Shown here: piece by piece, positions 34,421 through 46,588 of the stretch
Layout: each line of letters starts with the position of its first letter
Numbering within the stretch: position 1 is the first letter of the stretch
Assembly: GCA_015143295.1 (NCBI GenBank)
Contig: CM026568.1
Coordinates: 21,706,607-21,770,606 of the forward strand
Direction: 5' to 3'
Length of the DNA stretch: 64,000 bases
Source of the DNA: Tetracentron sinense
Taxonomy: Eukaryota > Streptophyta > Magnoliopsida > Trochodendrales > Trochodendraceae
Translations under genes and position numbers: made by a program
Notes under the pieces: model-generated
Database searches by the model: none
What the model saw: only the letters and a program-made list of their open reading frames with translations
What the model was told of the DNA's origin: nothing

Positions 34421-34605
34421 ATCGGTAGAGATCGATCGGTCCACAACCGATCGCTCGGTCCAAATTAGCGATCGATCGGTCCAAAACCAATCGATCAGTA
34501 TCTATCGACTGGTCCAAAATTTTGTATAGGGAAAAATTCCAGAGATGGTGTTTTCAACCAATCGCTCAGTTGGACACCGATCGCTCGGTCATAAGCACCG
34601 ATCGA
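34421..34605. repeat. CGATCG-centred palindrome cluster in LTR-B U3
   Basis: Seven or eight copies of ACCGATCGCTCGGT/ACCGATCGATCGGT variants occur, some decayed (ACCAATCGATCAGT). They end about 70 bp upstream of the LTR TATA box, as in LTR-A. Confidence 0.85.
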
Positions 34606-35574
34606 TCGGTCTTTCGCGTTTTGCAGAAATTTCATTAAGGGCTTTTAAGGCTTTTGGCCAGCACCCCTTGGCCTTATAAGGCTTGCTCGAGCTTTGGGTC
34701 CCCACTCACAACACTTAGAGCATTTTGAGAGAAAGGGAGAGAGAACCTAGGGTTTCTAAAGGTCTCTCTTCCCATTTGAGAGAGAATCAAGGGTTTGAGA
34801 ACCCTAGAATCATCCCAAAGGCTTGGATTTCTCAAATCCACCCTCAAGCACGTGTGGAGTTCCTCCTCCAAGCTCGGGCAACGTTTCCTACGGCATTTCT
34901 CAAGGATTTCTTCCCCTTTTTCAAGGTTAGTACACCCTACTAACTACCTTGTGAATATTGTGTATGATTCTCCCCTATTTTCCCCTTTTAATTGAAATAC
35001 TTAACTTCCCTAAAAATAAACAAGATAAAAAAGGTTAATGGTGGGATGTATGAATAGAGGAGGGGTTGAGGCGATTGGATGCCATGTTGTATGATGTGTG
35101 TAATGGAAAATGGTGAAAGGGCATTTTACAAATAATGAACATACCTTGATGTCTTGATGAAAAATATGCACTAAAAAGAGAAAATGAAATGACTAAGAAA
35201 TGTTGCACGCTGTGTGTTTGATAAAATGCCTAAGCAAGGGTTAAATGGATTTAATGAAGAAAATGGAAATAGGATTTTTGTAAGTTTTCTTATAAATGAT
35301 AAATTGTTCAAATGCGCTATATGTTGCCTAAATTCTCATATGATTTTGTTAAGAATTGAAATACTACACTCATGTGATCCTCCTATTCAAGCATGTCATC
35401 ATGTCTACTACAAATGCTATACACACGCACCCATGCATGCATGAATCGGTTTTTTTTCTAAAGTATATGTGTAAGCACCCAATTTTTACACCCCTGACCA
35501 ATCATGGTTAAGTCTCTTAACCATGGTTAATCCTCAGCTCGGGTCCCCTAGCCGTAGGTAACACCGTAGCAAAC

Positions 35575-35800
35575 CCTGGCAAACTTTAGGTAAACCCTAG
35601 TTAAGCCTAACCCTAAGTAAACCCTAGTAAAACCCTAAACCCTAGGCTAACCCTAGGCTAACCCTAGGTTCTAACCCTAGTTAAACCCTAACCCTACCTA
35701 AGCCTAGCCCAAGCCTAGCCCTAACCCTACCTAAGCCTAGCCCTAGCCTAGTCCTAACCCTAGTCTAAGCCCTAGCAAGCCCTAGGCCCTTAGGGGCTTA
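35575..35800. repeat. Telomere-like AACCCTA repeats within LTR-D
   Basis: Irregular AACCCTAG/AACCCTAA and GCCTAGCCCTA units fill this stretch. The inverted LTR-D copy has the complementary TTAGGGTCTAGGG-type run at 49915-50250, so this belongs to the LTR and is not a chromosome-end relic. Confidence 0.8.
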
Positions 35801-35914
35801 AGCCCTAAACACCCTCAATTTCGGATTGGGCCCAAGCAAGGGCACATCAAAATTCGAAAAACCTCAATCGTACCGCGTGCATGCCAGGGTTAAGACCCTA
35901 TAGACAAATACCTT

Positions 35915-37062
35915 GGGTGTCGGTAATGCGATTACCGACACCCCAAACTTTCACTGTTTTGAGGGTGTCGGCAATCCCAGTGCCGACACCCACTATTTTT
36001 TTATATATCTTGCGTGCAACCACCCCCCTGTAGACTTCAGGCACGTCCTGCATCACCCATATTTAGTTGCAGGTCACCTCTCCGACAACTGTAGACCTCT
36101 CCCACCACTGTACAAATGACATGGGTGTCCCCATGACACACCCCATAAGTAGCAAACCACCTCCAAGCTCAAGATGGACTGGCCAAACCCATATCCGAAG
36201 CTCTAATCAAGTCCCAACTCCCCCACAGGCCCCTAGAACCTCCCAGGCTCACCTCAGTACCCCAGCAGCCCTCCAGGCTCCGGCAGCAGTGCCATCCAGC
36301 TCCGCCACTCTATAGCAGCGCCACCCTCGGTCTCCACCAAACTCCAGCAGGGTAGGGCTTCCCCCTACCCTCACTTTTTATTGTTTTGCAATCTAATGTG
36401 AGCCCCTGATCCATTCCAGGGGACTGATATTCGCATTTGACAAGGAAACCCATTAAAAGGGCTCCCCCACCTTCACCATATGTGTGGGGAACCCCCTAAG
36501 GGTAAAGCACCACCACTAGTGGCATCAGGAGGTCCTGGGGGTCCCTCAGGGCATGAGGGAACCCCTGGTTCCAACCCTAGTAGCAGCCCATAGGGCATTT
36601 TTGGTTTTCTAGAAAAAACCAGGGTGTCGGTAAACTCAGTACCGACACCCCTGCACCCCACTGTTCGAGGGCCTGTGGGCCCCACCTGGAGACCTTTTGA
36701 GCCAAACAAAGGCAAGGTTAGGTCCCCCTTGACCTCCCCTACAACTTACCTGAAGACCACCTGACTCATAGTTAACTTTAACTAGGGTTAAAACACCAAA
36801 AACCAGAAACGGCTCAGAATGTCGGCAATCCCAGTGCCGACATTCATTATTTTGTGTAACAGTGTGGCAGTGCCACTTTGGCACACTGTGGGGCCCACAC
36901 CAGGCCATCCCTAGGGTCCACTCCTGGCTCAACTCGTTCCTCTCATGGTCCTCTTTAAAACAGTAGGCCATGAGTCCCCCAAATCTCTGCCTAACCAGAG
37001 TTACAGGCCTTCAAACTTGAGAAAAAATCACAGTAACTGTTGGCAATCTCATTGCCGACAGT
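35915..37062 (+). repeat. Five homologous 27-29 nt hairpins in LTR-D
   Basis: Hairpins lie at 35915-35943, 35963-35991, 36622-36650, 36817-36845 and 37036-37062. The first arms read GGGTGTCGGTAAT, GGGTGTCGGCA, GGGTGTCGGTA, GAATGTCGGCA and ACTGTTGGCAAT; the second arms are complementary in every case (the last with one U-G pair in RNA). Bases change on both arms together: the T-A pair near the loop becomes C-G, and the outer GG/CC becomes GA/TC. Loop ATCCCAG is shared by two. No such hairpins were seen in the inverted LTR-D copy. Confidence 0.9.
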
Positions 37063-37544
37063 GTGTAATCTTGGCTTTTTAGGCCTGTATAGTGGGTCCA
37101 CAGCCCGTGGGGGCCCTCCACTGACTTGGCATTGACCCATGGGTCCAACCCTAGCTTGCCCAGTCCTTCCTTGGCCCTAACCATGGTTAAACTAGACCAT
37201 AGTTAAACCTTAACCACGGTTAGTTCACCAAATCAACTTGAAAAAATCCATCAAATTCCAAAAAATTTGAAAATGGCAAGAAACCCCTCTTTTGGATCAT
37301 GCTCATGCCTAACCATGATTAGATGAGCTTAACCATGGTTAACACTTGGTTTAACCATGGTTAAGCCCATTTAAGCCTTGATTAAATTCTCAAAAATCAT
37401 GAAAAGCAAAACATATTCCACACATTGCCTAACCTTAGTTTTCCTGACTAATCATGGTTAAAACTCATGTCTTAACCATGGTTAGCTCATTTAACTTGGT
37501 TAATTTTGGGAAAAACCCCTAAAATACATAATTCAAACTTAGAT

Positions 37545-38110
37545 CCAAGCCTATCGGGCTTAACCCTAGCCTACTGGGCCGAACCAAGCCTACCGGGCTG
37601 AACCCTAGGCCTACCGGACCAAACCCAAGCCTACTAGGCCAAACCCAAGGCCTACCGGGCCAAACCCTAGGCCTATCGGGCCGAACCAAGCCTACCGAGC
37701 TTAACCCTAGGCCTACCGGGCCGAACCAAGCCTACCGGGCTTAACCCTAGGCCTACCAGGCCAAACCCAAGCCTACCGAGCTTAACCCTAGGCCTGTCGG
37801 GCCAAACCCAAGCCTACCAGGCTTAACCCTAGACCTACCGGGCAGAACCAAGCCTACCGGGCTTAACCCTAGGCCTACCGGGCCAAAGCCAAGCCTACCG
37901 GGCTTAACCCTAGGCCTGTCGGGCCAAACCCAAGCCTACCGAGTTTAACCCTAAGCCTACCGAGCTTATCCCTAGGCCTACCGGGCCGAACCAAGCTTAC
38001 CGGGTTTAACCCTAGGCCTACTGGGCCAAACCAAGGCCTACCAAGCCAACCCCTACTCTACCGGACTTGTTCTCGGCCTACTGGGCCTAAGCCTACCAGG
38101 CTTCAACCTT
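37545..38110. repeat. Tandem array of about 40 bp units in LTR-D
   Basis: About 13 units alternate AAGCCTACCGGGCTTAACCC and TAGGCCTACCGGGCCRAACC. Each half-unit holds a CTACCGGGC core, and AGGCCT and CCGGGC palindromes recur. Confidence 0.9.
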
Positions 38111-39636
38111 GGCCTGCCAGGCCCAACATAACCATGCACTTGACCAACCCAGTCAACTCAACCCTAGTCTACTAGATTAGACCCTAAGCCACCATTGATG
38201 CACACACAACACACCCCTTAGCCTCAGCACGGGCTTATGTGCCAGAACTACGCTCGATTTGATCTCACCCCAATGTGAGTACGTAGGCAGCCCAACTCGG
38301 GCCCGACCCTAGTTTAGTTTTTCCCTTCTTGAACTAGTATAAACTAAATAAACGGCATTTAATTGACTTAAACCTAGTAAGTAGGGAACCATTGTAAAAC
38401 GGAAGTGTCGGGGTGCCTAACATCTTCCCCGGACTTAACCGAACCTCTTACCTAGAACTCTAAGCGGATCAAGACCTTATCCATTGAATGAGACTTTTCT
38501 CTATCAAATAAATAAGTAGCGACTCTAAATATAAAATCAACTGACCACATCGCCAGGACAGCATCCCTCCTCGTGGGCAGGGACTGAAATCCTTGTTCAC
38601 AATAATGTACACAAGAAATAACAAGAACAAGAATGTGATTCACGATACGATTGATAAAGCCGGATATCGGGCCGGTCAAGGGTAGAGCATATCGCAAGAT
38701 ATGTCACACAAGAAAACAAGACAACGAGGTTGGTGTACCTTTTCTATATCTATATTTCACTTAAGGGAATTTACATTCCTGACTCACAATTCGCCTCAAG
38801 GGCACTAACCTCTGGCTCACAAATATACAAGCAAGTCAAGTCAAGAACAAGCAAGATAAGTGATTCCAAACAAGAACAAGACAAGCATGTGTGATTCTCA
38901 CAAACAAAATCAAGACAAGAAACAAGTTTTCAAACATGGCAAGCAAGTTTTGAAAGAAACACGAAAGGTTATTTTCAAGAATAAGACATGATTTTAAAGT
39001 ATGAGTTTTATCGGAGTTTTTCGCATTCATCCAAGCATGTCAAGATTATCAAATTGTTTTACTTTCAATGCTAATTGTCATATGCTGCTAGTATTGCTTT
39101 AAATTGATATTGTGTATTGTGTTCATTGTTGTTGTGTTTTGTTATTGCTATTGTTAGCTAGTAGCTTGTACTCACTGAGCATTTCATACTCAGCCGTACT
39201 TTTATGTCAGCAGGTACCGAGGAAGCCCTCAACCCTGAGCCTTGGGTTGAGGAAGAGTGTGTAGAGGAGAGAGAGCCTCCTATCCTGATACAGTCACAGG
39301 AGGATAGGAATCACAACGTTTGACCTTACTTAGATTACTATTGAGCATAGTGGGCTCAATAGTTCTTTTGATATTTTGATAGGTAGGCATGTCCACCTTT
39401 GACTTGATATGTTATATGTATAAATTTGGAATACTAATATGGGTTATAGAAAAGAAAAGTTAGTTCATGCTTCCGCATCCATGTTTAGCTTCCACACTTA
39501 TGCTATAGCTTCCGCACTCTGGTTACTGTTGTCATTGTATCATGTTAGTCTTGTTCATTTCAGGATGGTTTGTCAAGTACGAATAGTCACCTCTAAAGTA
39601 TCCCTTAACTCCTATGAAGTATTTTGGGGCGCGACA

Positions 39637-40581
39637 AGCAAGGCATTAGAGTCTTGGTAAGCGAATAAGAGGGAGTGCCTTGTAGGGCTGTCAATCCGGC
39701 CCTTTGATAAAGGGCGGCTCTAAAATAGAGGGCTTTTTTTCTTAATAAGGTTCTAGGGTCGAGTCGGGCCTAATTTTAGAAAGCCTTTTACTTAAGGGTC
39801 GGGCATGTTAAGCACATAGCCCGGCCCGGTCCTCCATTCTATATGTTATACCATATATAATATTTAATATAATAATTTAACACTTATAATAACTTAAGGA
39901 ATTAAGTCTTACTATGTGTATATATATAACAATTATATTTCTAAAATTTTTCTAATATAGTAATTTATAATGTATTGTATTTAAACTTAAGAGATGATAA
40001 GATTTGTTGTGTATATGTGTAACAAACTAATAATGTAGTCACAAATCAGGAAAGTAATAGTGTAGTCTCTTTTTGAAATATTTTAATGTTATTACTTGTA
40101 TGTTATAAAGTTTTTCTTTTTTTGATATAAAGTAGTAATACTAACAATTTAACGGAAACAATTGGGGGAACATATTAATACTAACAATCTAACGGTATTA
40201 AAAATCCGTCATGTTGCTCTTTGAGTTGCATTGTCGGTCCCAAATCTAAATAAAAAAGTAGTTGTATACAAGTTGGCAATCAATGTAGAAAAAATTACTA
40301 AAATATGATATTAATTTTTTATTCTTCAGGCTCTTACCAGACCCTGAAATCGCCCCGGCCCTTGAAGCTAGGGCTTGGGCCTAGCCAATTCAAGCCTTTC
40401 AAGGGCTAGGGCCAAGCTAGGGCTTCACCCCAATGAATGAAGGACGGGGGCTTAATAAGACCTAAGCCTTGCCCTAGCCCCGTACATTAACTTCGCTAAT
40501 GCCTTGAGACTGGTGCTAGTGGTCTCCTCACCAACACCAAGGGGGAGATTATAAGTCTTTTATAAAATCACTACTATTTTA
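39637..40581. other. Intergenic, GGGCCGG-type inverted sequence
   Basis: 39686-39850 holds GGCTGTCAATCCGGCCC and GCCCGGCCCGG, and 40320-40490 holds the roughly complementary CGCCCCGGCCCTTGAAGC/CTAGGGCTTGGGCCTAG. They are probably two ends of one decayed transposon of about 800 bp; family unknown. No gene. Confidence 0.45.
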
Positions 40582-40818
40582 GGAAAGTGTTTGAAAACTC
40601 TCGATAGTAGGTACTACCGAGAGTTGGGTCGTACGATTAAAAATCTAACGGAGACAAGGCACATATGTATTAAATGTTGGGCCCCACTTGATGTTTGGCC
40701 TCCTTGGATTTTCAATCGTGTGCATATGCATTAAATGGTGAGCCTTGGTGTCATTGGATTTTTAATCGTGGGGCCCAACTCTCGATAGTCCCTACTATGG
40801 AGAGTTTTAAATCACTTC
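40582..40818. mobile_element. MITE with about 60-bp inverted ends
   Basis: The left end GGAAAGTGTTTGAAAACTCT and the right end (reverse-complemented) GGAAGTGATTTAAAACTCTC both continue through CGAGAGTTGGG and ACGATTAAAAATC. The interior is short. Superfamily undetermined. Confidence 0.8.
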
Positions 40819-41265
40819 CATTTATTTTAACCAATATTATCTTAACCAGTTCATACATATTAATAATTTAATTAATTGTTTTTAGTGATAATATATCCAT
40901 GGCGATTGTATTATCAATATTTTTGAAAGCCAAACGACACCTTATAGATCATTCCTACCATTTAGAGGATATGTCAAACTTAACGTGAACAAAGCTTATC
41001 ATAGAGTTTAATTGTCTCGTAAAATCTTGAAGAGTGCTAAGCTCAGTGGAATAAATTCAAAATTTGCAACAAACGCAAGAATCGGTGCATAATTGATATT
41101 TTAACAGATTAAAATAATAAAACGGGTGCCTCTATGAAAGATTGAGACTGTGTCTAGCATTTTGTAAATATTTGCATCAAGTCTAGCTCTAATATCAGAT
41201 GGGTTCACCTATTGATAATGTGTGCAATGTGTGATTATTGTTTCTTATACAGTAAGGAATCAACG

Positions 41266-41460
41266 TGGCGTATTCACCCACCCCGCCTCTTGCGTGAGTG
41301 GTAGGAGTGTGGCTTTCCAAGGGGAAGGTCTGGGATCTAATCCCCTGGGTATGGGTATGAGCAGCAAGAGCTTCACTGCCCATCCTAACTTCTGACCAGC
41401 TGACTCTACTGACGTAGGTAAAAGATATCGACTATCCAAAAAAAAATATGGCGTATTCAC
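41266..41460 (+). mobile_element. SINE with 12-bp target duplication
   Basis: TGGCGTATTCAC occurs at 41266-41277 and 41449-41460. Between them lies a 171-bp body with GCGTGAGTGGTAGGAGTGTG (A-box-like), GGTCTGGGATCTAATCCCC (B-box-like) and an A-rich end just before the second duplicate. This is the signature of a recent SINE insertion by target-primed reverse transcription. Confidence 0.8.
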
Positions 41461-41577
41461 GCATCTCAGGACTTGTCATTGGAGGAATCAACTGGGCATA
41501 TTCACGCGTCTCAAGGGCTACGCCAAGGAGATCTCTACTTTTTTTTTTTTTTTAATCTTGGGCCAATATGCCTTTTA

Positions 41578-41760
41578 AAGCCTTTTTTTTTTGTATGAGA
41601 CACACGGTTAGGCCGCAACTCTAGTTAGCAAGTCAGTATATGTTCTAAATTAAAGGCAGGTGGAGAGTGCAACCCACTCTAACCCTCTCGGGAATGGAAC
41701 CCGGAACCTCCTTCCTAGGGAAGGGATACACCTACCATTGGGCTATTCCCAAAGCCCTAT
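41578..41760 (-). mobile_element. tRNA-derived SINE, minus strand
   Basis: Reverse-complemented it reads AATAGCCCAATGGTAGGTG (A box), GGAGGTTCCGGGTTCCATTC (B box), then a body ending in a poly-A (poly-T at about 41579-41590 on the plus strand). Confidence 0.7.
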
Positions 41761-42556
41761 TATTTCGAACCCAACATTTTGTTAAAATCGTACGTTTAAA
41801 TGTTACAAATTTTTGGTTTTGAAACCAAAATGATAATTATTTCGTGTTTACTGATTTTGGCCAAATTTTCAGAATTTTAGGTGAAATTTCAGAAATTTAT
41901 TTTAAATTATTTTTGGATAAAATAACGAGACATCTCAAAATATTCTGAAATATTTCAAAGATTCTATTAAAATTTTGTGAAATTTAAATTTTATTTTAAA
42001 AAATAAAATATCATATTAATATTAATATTAACCTATTAAACTTTAAAAAAGTTATTTCGAGCAAAATTTTGAAGCCATAATTTTAAAAACTTATATATAT
42101 ATATATATATTGAGAAAATACTTATTTTAATGAAATTCTCAAAAATAAAATTTTCAAAATTTTACGAAAAAATCTAAATTTTGACCTTTTGATTTCAATT
42201 GGAGGGTCGAAATTGCCGGCATAACTGGGATTTCAAACCTTTAACGACAATTTTCTTTTTTTACAAGTAGACGGTGGAGGCTGATCATTTTCTCTTACCT
42301 TAAAACTTATATTATTTGGCCACGGGTTAGCAAATCAATTTTTTTGAAAAAATGGGTCTTACTTTCTGTGTCAATACTTAGGGTGGCAATTGAGCTAGGT
42401 TTGCCTGAAACCCAATTGTTCGCCCGAAGTTTGGGTGGGTTGAGCCTACCTTACTTTGGGCTAAGGCTAGCCTGAGTTTGGTTTGGATTTAATTTGATTT
42501 TAAAATAATAAAATAATAAATTTATTAGTGTTTATTATTATTAAATTATGATTTAA
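41761..42556. other. AT-rich intergenic, nothing recognised
   Basis: Contains ATTAATATTAATATTAA and (AT)n at about 42092-42111, plus AAAATTTCAGAAATTT motifs. GGGTTGAGCC-type sequence at 42385-42480 is matched loosely at 43845-43915. Confidence 0.4.
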
Positions 42557-43770
42557 TGTGTCTTTGTGTGTCTTAGTCTTTTGGATTTGATCTATACAAT
42601 CCATATGGATCATTGGATCAATTGGATATTAGAATCTAATGACTATGATGAAAATACATAGACCAAACACTCATATGTATCCATGAGTTATTCACTTGAG
42701 ACTCTATTGTCCAACAGAAATTGAAGTGTTGGTTTCTTTAGATTTCAACACTATAAGGAATGGGTTAATGGGTGTGAGTTAATACCATAACCCATGATCA
42801 TGGTATCATGGACTTTAAAGCCAAAAACCTGTGACTATTGGTTTTCCTTGAAGTTTGGTCTCATCACACTCTATAAATAGAGAATGAGTAAGAGAGCTTT
42901 GGAGAGTTCATCCTTAGGCATGGAAGCTCTGTCAGGATTATATCAAACCGAGAACTTGTATACTCTATCATAGAGTATACACCGGCGGGTTCAAGAAACA
43001 CTTCTCATTCAGATTGACCAGTATATTATGTGGACCGATCTTTCTTAGGATCAGACTATTTAGTTCGGACCCGTTTAATTGATTTAAACGGATTATCTTT
43101 TTAAACAGATCTCGGGATCAATTTTTGACAATCCAAATAGATAGTCTCTTTTCTAGACTAATTAGACAGACTATGATGAGTCCATCCTAACTGACTAGTA
43201 TCTTGAGATCATCCTAACTGATTAGTATCTTGAGATCATCCGATCGGATCGTCAATTTTTAGGATCGGTTCTTAATTGGGCTAATCCATCAACCCGAAAC
43301 CACATAGGCTAAGGGGAGACTCTGTCGAATTTTGGACAATCTACAATACTTAAATAATTAAATTTAGAAGTGTTTTAAATTAATCGGTAAAAAAATTTAA
43401 CCCGATTTTAAAATCTCAGATTATGGGACATTTTGATCATGAGATTAAATTAAATTTATTAAAATTAATTTAGATGCAATAAAATTAATTTGATTAATTT
43501 TATATATATGGTTAAATTTAAAGTACATGAAAAAATTCATTTTTAATTTAAAATTAATTTATTCAAACATTCTAAAGGAGGTTAGGTACCGTCGTCTTCT
43601 GTTAAGCAATGCAAACTTGTAGGGAAAGACCGGCTGAATCCGAACTAAGTTGAATCCCGGAGATAGAGCTGCCTTATCCCTTGCACAATGGGAGGCTTCA
43701 ACTATCTTCAAGAAAGACTCTTCAAGCGCCTCTCAGTTCGAGTGATTCATTATAAAACTATTTATTTTGT
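42557..43770 (+). mobile_element. Possible LTR or retrotransposon leader remnant
   Basis: A promoter-like block (CTCTATAAATAGAGAATGAG near 42870) is followed by a leader-like region with TATACTCTATCATAGAGTATA and two copies of CATCCTAACTGAYTAGTATC (about 43185 and 43212). No matching second copy or primer site is visible, so the call is tentative. Confidence 0.3.
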
Positions 43771-45865
43771 TTTTTTTTTGTTTATTGTAGCTAATTGTGT
43801 GATGATATGTGAATATTTTTAGACTAAACGTCAACATTTAGGCCCAAAGTAAATTTTAGGTTAAACTTGGGCTGCTCTTAGCTCAATCCAAATCCATGCT
43901 TGGCCTCAACAGCCAATTTATATATATATAAATACTAGTGAAAATCTCGTGCAAATACATGGGGTATTGAAAGAAAATGAATAAATGAATAATTGATAGG
44001 ACAATATGATGAGAAAATTAAAAATAGATAGTAAAAGTTAAAAGAATAAAAATTAAATAGAAGAAAAATAATGATGGTTTGGTCATCTTGTGAGATTTTT
44101 TATATGTATCTTGTTAAAAAATAACCAATGTAATCATTTAAAAATCCATAATTTTATTGTTATATAAATTTTTATCTATCATTATATAACTTCAAGAAAG
44201 TAAGTTTGCATCCTTATAAATAAAAATTCTTATCCTTTCTAAAAATTTAATGTGTCAAAGTTAAGTATTTAAAAGTTTTAGAGATGATGACATTTCTTAC
44301 AAATAATTAAGTTCTGTAACTAATTCTATTTAAATAATTAATTACTAGAATAAAAGTTTACATAGAAGAGAAAAATTTAGTCTCTTCATATTTTCTTCAA
44401 CCTGAAACAACATCTAATTACAAATTTTTTTAATGGGGCCCACTCTAACACTACCATTAATTTGCATAATATTACAAAATGCAAAATAAAAATCAAATAG
44501 AACTACCATGTCAAGATACTCCATTTCTTATAAAATATTTACTAATTACAGAGTTAATATAATTAATTATAATCTAAGTAAATTTATATATATATATATA
44601 TATATAAAAGGAGAGATTAAGGGTGAGTCACTATTTTAGGAAAGATCTCTTTCCTTCTTTTATTAGTGTTTACTTTTTTTCTACAATTAATTGAGAGATG
44701 AAAAACTTTATAGGAAACTACTTTACACTTTGACACCAATGAATATCAAGAATAATTTAAATTTTATTTTATTACTCTTAAAATCAATGATAACGTAAAT
44801 CTCATTAATTTTAATGAGGATAATCAATGTTATTTCAAATTATTGTTGCAAGACCAAAATAGAAGACTCAAAATAGTGTCTAAAATGCATCAATACTCAG
44901 CCAAAGCTCTATGCATAGACCCATAAGTGTAAAGGTAATGTCAAAACCTGACAGCTTTTAATAACATCGAATACCCAAAACAGTTACTGAAAATGCATTC
45001 ATACCATATTGTGCCCTAACTCAAGAACTTCCCAAAATATATATCGTAAGATTTCCAATCTAGATGTTCTAAAGGAAAAACCTCCTTGGTGAAGCATACT
45101 AAATGAATTGCATAAGACATGTCAAACCCTTAAATGTTTGAGAATGAAAAGTGTTGTGGATTTGTCTACTATTTATAGGGAATTAGGGAGAAAATAAGCC
45201 AAGAGTTAGAAAATGTAAGAATGGTAGATGTTACAATTTAATAAATTACAATTAAATAATAAGAATAAGGATGAAAGAAAAAAGAGATCCTTAGGCTTCA
45301 TATTTTTAATAATTTAAATGTTACAACTTAATTAGTTCTAATTAAAGAGTTAATTTAGAAGAATTAAATAATAAAATGTGAGAGGGTGATGGTAAACATT
45401 TAATCTATCATTTAATTAAAAATAAAGAATAATAATTAAAATGATGACATGTCGTATTCTTATTGGATCAATTAAAGAGTAGATGCGTGTTAGCAGACAC
45501 GTGACATCAACCAGAATAAAGAATAGAGGTCAATGAGATATATCAGGTGGAACCAACTGGCATATAGTATTAGTATAGATAGATAGATAGAGGAAGCTAT
45601 AACTTATAATCAGCTCACCACCTCTATATCGTGGGATCTTAAATAATGATCAAGATTAAAAGAACATTTATTCTTCTACTTTTATAGTTACCAAAAATAT
45701 TCATATTAAAGTTAGAAACACTTCCTCTTCTTTCTTCTCCAACACGTGACACATTCAAAACCAAACACCCTTCTATCTTCATCCCTCCGATGGATGCGAA
45801 GAAATCAAACAGAATAGCTCCATTGTGCTAGATGTTCAGCAACCTCTTCAATCACAGATAAAACA
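43771..45865. other. AT-rich intergenic, nothing recognised
   Basis: Includes (AT)n runs at about 43920-43930 and 44586-44606 and an (ATAG)n run near 45570-45590. A CTATTTATAGG near 45170 could be a minus-strand TATA, but no frame follows. No gene. Confidence 0.45.
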
Positions 45866-45869
45866 CAGT

Positions 45870-46095
45870 ATCAAGGTTTGGAATGATGCATGGGTACCAT
45901 AAATAGCTGGCTTTCAACTTCTTACTCCCAAGCCTTCCCATTGCCCTATTGAAATAGTGGCTCATCTCATTGATAACTTTAGGCATAAATGGAACCCTGA
46001 GTTGATCACTTCGCTTTCTCTTCTTACGAATCTGGTTTGCGGTTTATTTTAGTTTTGGAGATGGCCATAGCAAGCTAGTTTGGCATTATACAATT
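45870..46095 (+). pseudogene. LINE reverse-transcriptase C-terminal fragment
   Basis: The frame reads IKVWNDAWVP, stop, IAGFQLLTPKPSHCPIEIVA, then DNFRHKWNPELI and, after a gap, FGDGHSKLVWHYT. The order (K-WxDxWxP, I..L....WN..LI, D-L-WH-T) is the conserved region after the reverse transcriptase of plant LINEs, before the zinc-binding segment. Stops and a frame change show it is dead. Confidence 0.7.
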
Positions 46096-46585
46096 TATTG
46101 TACAGTCAGCATACCACAACTTTGGAAATCACTTTGAAAAATGTCTATCCCTCACGAGATATTCTGGCTGTCAATAATAATCTATCACAGAAGTGAGTCC
46201 CAACTGACCCTACCTATGCTATGTTTGGGTAACATGTGTTGGAAAAGATAATAGTTGCAGAGTTGGTATTGAAAACCTTAGCTCTATTCTCCTCTCATTA
46301 ATCCTTTATACTAATTTACAAGATGGAATGTTTAATCAAACACTTAAAATTGTGTAGGACTCAATAACATCTGATCTGGATATATCCTCTATGTAGGATA
46401 TATAGTCTTTGTGTAGGACTCTCGTTATTGTCTTCATTAACGTGTTGGATTGTTTAATAACATGCACCCAGACACAGTTGGATTGTTTAATAACATGCAC
46501 CCAGACCAGACACTTACAGTTGGATTGTTGTTTTCCTAAGCAAATTTAGTTTCAGTTTTCATTAATATCCCTTCATATTCCTAAT
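46096..46585. other. Intergenic with a short direct repeat
   Basis: TTGGATTGTTTAATAACATG with CACCCAGAC follows twice (about 46445 and 46480). No gene. Confidence 0.5.
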
Positions 46586-46588
46586 CTA

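Larger units (their letters stand above)
35470..38545 (+). mobile_element. LTR-D, large LTR of a second family nested in LTR-B
   Basis: The left end TGTAAGCACCCAATTTTTAC matches the minus-strand end of the inverted copy at 50318 (TGTCAGCACCCCATTTTTAC). Near the right, GCACGGGCTTATGTGCCAGA, then AGTGTCGGGGTGCCTAACA and GTAGCGACTCTAAA, match the other copy. GTTAGGCACCC and GGCGACTC boxes are common near the 3' end of plant Ty3-gypsy LTRs. The right boundary is approximate (38535-38560). Inside are telomere-like repeats, five hairpins, the TTAACCATGGTTAA palindrome and a tandem array. Confidence 0.7.
34187..39636 (+). mobile_element. LTR-B, probable solo LTR split by LTR-D
   Basis: It starts TGTAGCGCCCCGGAAC and ends GGGGCGCGACA (TG...CA). 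It is flanked by GGCAA (34182-34186) and AGCAA (39637-39641), a target duplication with one change. It aligns with LTR-A through CGAATCCAACGCAAGTTGAA, the palindromes, a TATAAGG box near 34673 and the TACTCAGCCGTAC/GGTTGAGGAA region. Removing the 3-kb insertion at about 35470-38545 leaves an LTR of roughly 2.4 kb. No coding part accompanies it, so recombination to a solo LTR is the simplest history. Confidence 0.8.

Noticed and set aside
35575..35800. Interstitial telomere repeat (AACCCTA units)
   Set aside because: The inverted LTR-D copy has the complementary run at the equivalent place (49915-50250) and the units are irregular, so it is an LTR feature.
36067..36971. Frames of 80-111 codons in the GC-rich part of LTR-D
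   Set aside because: They are Pro/Ser-rich translations of repetitive LTR sequence without domains, and they cross the hairpins.
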